Of a stretch of DNA of 7,331 nt, positions 6,508 to 7,331 are shown piece after piece. Within the stretch, counting starts at the first letter, position 1. Each line of letters starts with the position of its first letter. Origin of the DNA: Deltaproteobacteria bacterium. GTDB lineage: Bacteria; Desulfobacterota; DSM-4660; Desulfatiglandales; Desulfatiglandaceae. A model generated the notes under the pieces. It was not told where the DNA came from. It saw only the letters and a list, made by a program, of their open reading frames with translations, and made no database searches. A program made the translations under genes and the position numbers. The stretch lies in assembly GCA_019307165.1 (NCBI GenBank), contig JAFDKD010000442.1:1-7331 (forward strand), in the 5' to 3' direction.

Positions 6508-7331
6508 ATGCCAATTCAAGAAAAGAAAAGAATCCATATCGTTTTTATGTCTATTTTTATGGCGATTGTCCTGGCCTTGGCGCTAACGGCCGAAGCCGGC
6601 ACCTGGAAAGAGGATGTTGTTCAGGAATTGACGGGCAGCGACCCATTGCTCGAAGCGTATGACTGCAATTACCTGAACAGCACGGTGTGTCCCCCTCTGC
6701 TCAAGAACTACTGCTGCCCGGGGCAACCCAACGAACTCAGCCATCCGAAGATCCACAACACCCTTGACATCACGTTGGCCGTATCCGCGGACATGCAGCT
6801 GGAGGTCACAGGCTGCGATGACGGCCGGTTGAACGAGGACAAGTTTCAGAATACCAAGGATATGGTTTACGGGATCAATACGTGGTGCCGCGACAACGGG
6901 TGCGTTGCGGTTCTCGCACCCGGGGACCTGACGCAGCATACGTGCGTCCAGGAGCTGATCGCGTTCCGGCAGCTGTACGAGCACGATTACCCGGGCATCG
7001 ACGGCGGGGCCATCAAGGGGGCCGACGACGACGATTACGACTGCTACGGCGGCGGCGGCGCCCGCATCAATTACCCCGTCTTTCCCATCCTGGGCAATCA
7101 TGACGATCCGTCGGAGATCAAGATGGAATGCGATCATTACTGGGATTATTTGTGGAACAAGTGGATCCATAGTCAAGCCGATGCCGCCTCAAACTGGTGC
7201 AGCTGGGGGGAAGTCTGCCACCGAAGCTATGTGGGGGATTATATCGAGGACCGCCTGGGCGACGACATCTATTACCGTGCGGCCGATGACGTGTCGGGTT
7301 ATAACAACGGCAACTACGCCTTTGAACTGGG
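6508..7331 (+). CDS. Secreted cysteine-rich calcineurin-like metallophosphoesterase (3' end outside window)
   Basis: The frame is open from ATG 6508 to the window end (274 complete codons), so the protein is C-terminally incomplete here. Seen: an N-terminal signal peptide (KKR at 6-8, hydrophobic 9-27, likely cut after A30 in TAEA). Three metallophosphoesterase blocks then occur in order: AVSADMQ (D95, Q97, in the place of the usual D-x-H), APGDLTQ (G139, D140) and PILGNHDD (N197, H198, D199). The family binds two metal ions and cleaves phosphate esters; the later histidine motifs would lie beyond the window. Twelve cysteines occur in the 274 residues (53, 61, 69, 70, 103, 127, 132, 146, 179, 208, 231, 237). 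This suggests disulfides or metal sites in an exported protein. A GGGG stretch follows an acidic run (DDDDYDCY) at about 173-184. The substrate is unknown. It is divergent from the adaptor fragment at 6217-6421 and probably had a shared promoter region with an adaptor gene. Confidence 0.85.
   Translation, partial: MPIQEKKRIHIVFMSIFMAIVLALALTAEAGTWKEDVVQELTGSDPLLEAYDCNYLNSTVCPPLLKNYCCPGQPNELSHPKIHNTLDITLAVSADMQLEVTGCDDGRLNEDKFQNTKDMVYGINTWCRDNGCVAVLAPGDLTQHTCVQELIAFRQLYEHDYPGIDGGAIKGADDDDYDCYGGGGARINYPVFPILGNHDDPSEIKMECDHYWDYLWNKWIHSQADAASNWCSWGEVCHRSYVGDYIEDRLGDDIYYRAADDVSGYNNGNYAFEL

Larger units (their letters stand above)
6217..6566. repeat. Right copy of the diverged ~350 bp direct repeat
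   Basis: Counterpart of 4519-4880, same orientation, repeat period about 1.7 kb. Here the adaptor side is cut off and the phosphoesterase side is intact, the mirror image of the left copy. The left edge is sharp (near 6217, at the VNP codons). The right edge fades within the phosphoesterase signal-peptide codons. Confidence 0.8.

Noticed and set aside
6583..7176. 197-codon minus-strand open frame
   Set aside because: Antisense to the phosphoesterase gene, which has a signal peptide and three ordered metal-binding blocks.

Overview
This 7.3 kb window is GC-rich bacterial DNA holding three complete genes, one gene that runs off the right edge, and two gene remnants. The GC-rich coding regions, AT-rich structured spacers, a Tat-signal PflX-type radical SAM protein and a HAE1-type RND pump suggest a Gram-negative anaerobe. 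A Desulfobacterota (former Deltaproteobacteria) host is plausible, but this is inference only; no taxonomic marker gene is present.

Layout, left to right. Positions 1-209 contain no gene; they hold an AT-rich inverted repeat with a GC hairpin core and a structured possible terminator. Positions 210-3341 (minus strand) encode an AcrB/MexB-like RND inner-membrane transporter. A 200 bp spacer (3342-3541) holds short direct repeats, a bulged stem-loop and a perfect palindrome. Positions 3542-4681 (minus strand) encode the periplasmic adaptor of the same pump, so transcription runs adaptor then transporter, right to left. No outer-membrane channel gene lies in the window. Position 4682 onward is a divergent intergenic region with a perfect 9-bp-arm palindrome, followed by a broken start of a plus-strand gene (4826-4924). 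Positions 4919-6031 (minus strand) encode a PflX-family (COG1313-like) radical SAM protein with a Tat-type N-terminus. It has a strong Shine-Dalgarno and a leader with a long-range 10 bp stem. Positions 6217-6421 (minus strand) are a decayed 5' fragment of a second adaptor gene. From 6508 to the window end (plus strand) is a secreted, cysteine-rich calcineurin-like metallophosphoesterase, incomplete at its 3' end.

The most informative structure is a diverged direct repeat of about 350 bp (roughly 4519-4880 and 6217-6566). Each copy contains the 5' end of an RND adaptor gene, the divergent intergenic region and the 5' end of the phosphoesterase gene. In the left copy the adaptor is intact and the phosphoesterase is truncated; in the right copy the reverse is true. 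The radical SAM gene lies exactly between the copies. This suggests an ancestral divergent pair (adaptor and phosphoesterase) that was duplicated or recombined and is now separated by the radical SAM gene.

The pump genes form one functional unit. Nothing in the sequence directly links the radical SAM protein or the phosphoesterase to efflux beyond the shared, duplicated divergent promoter region.
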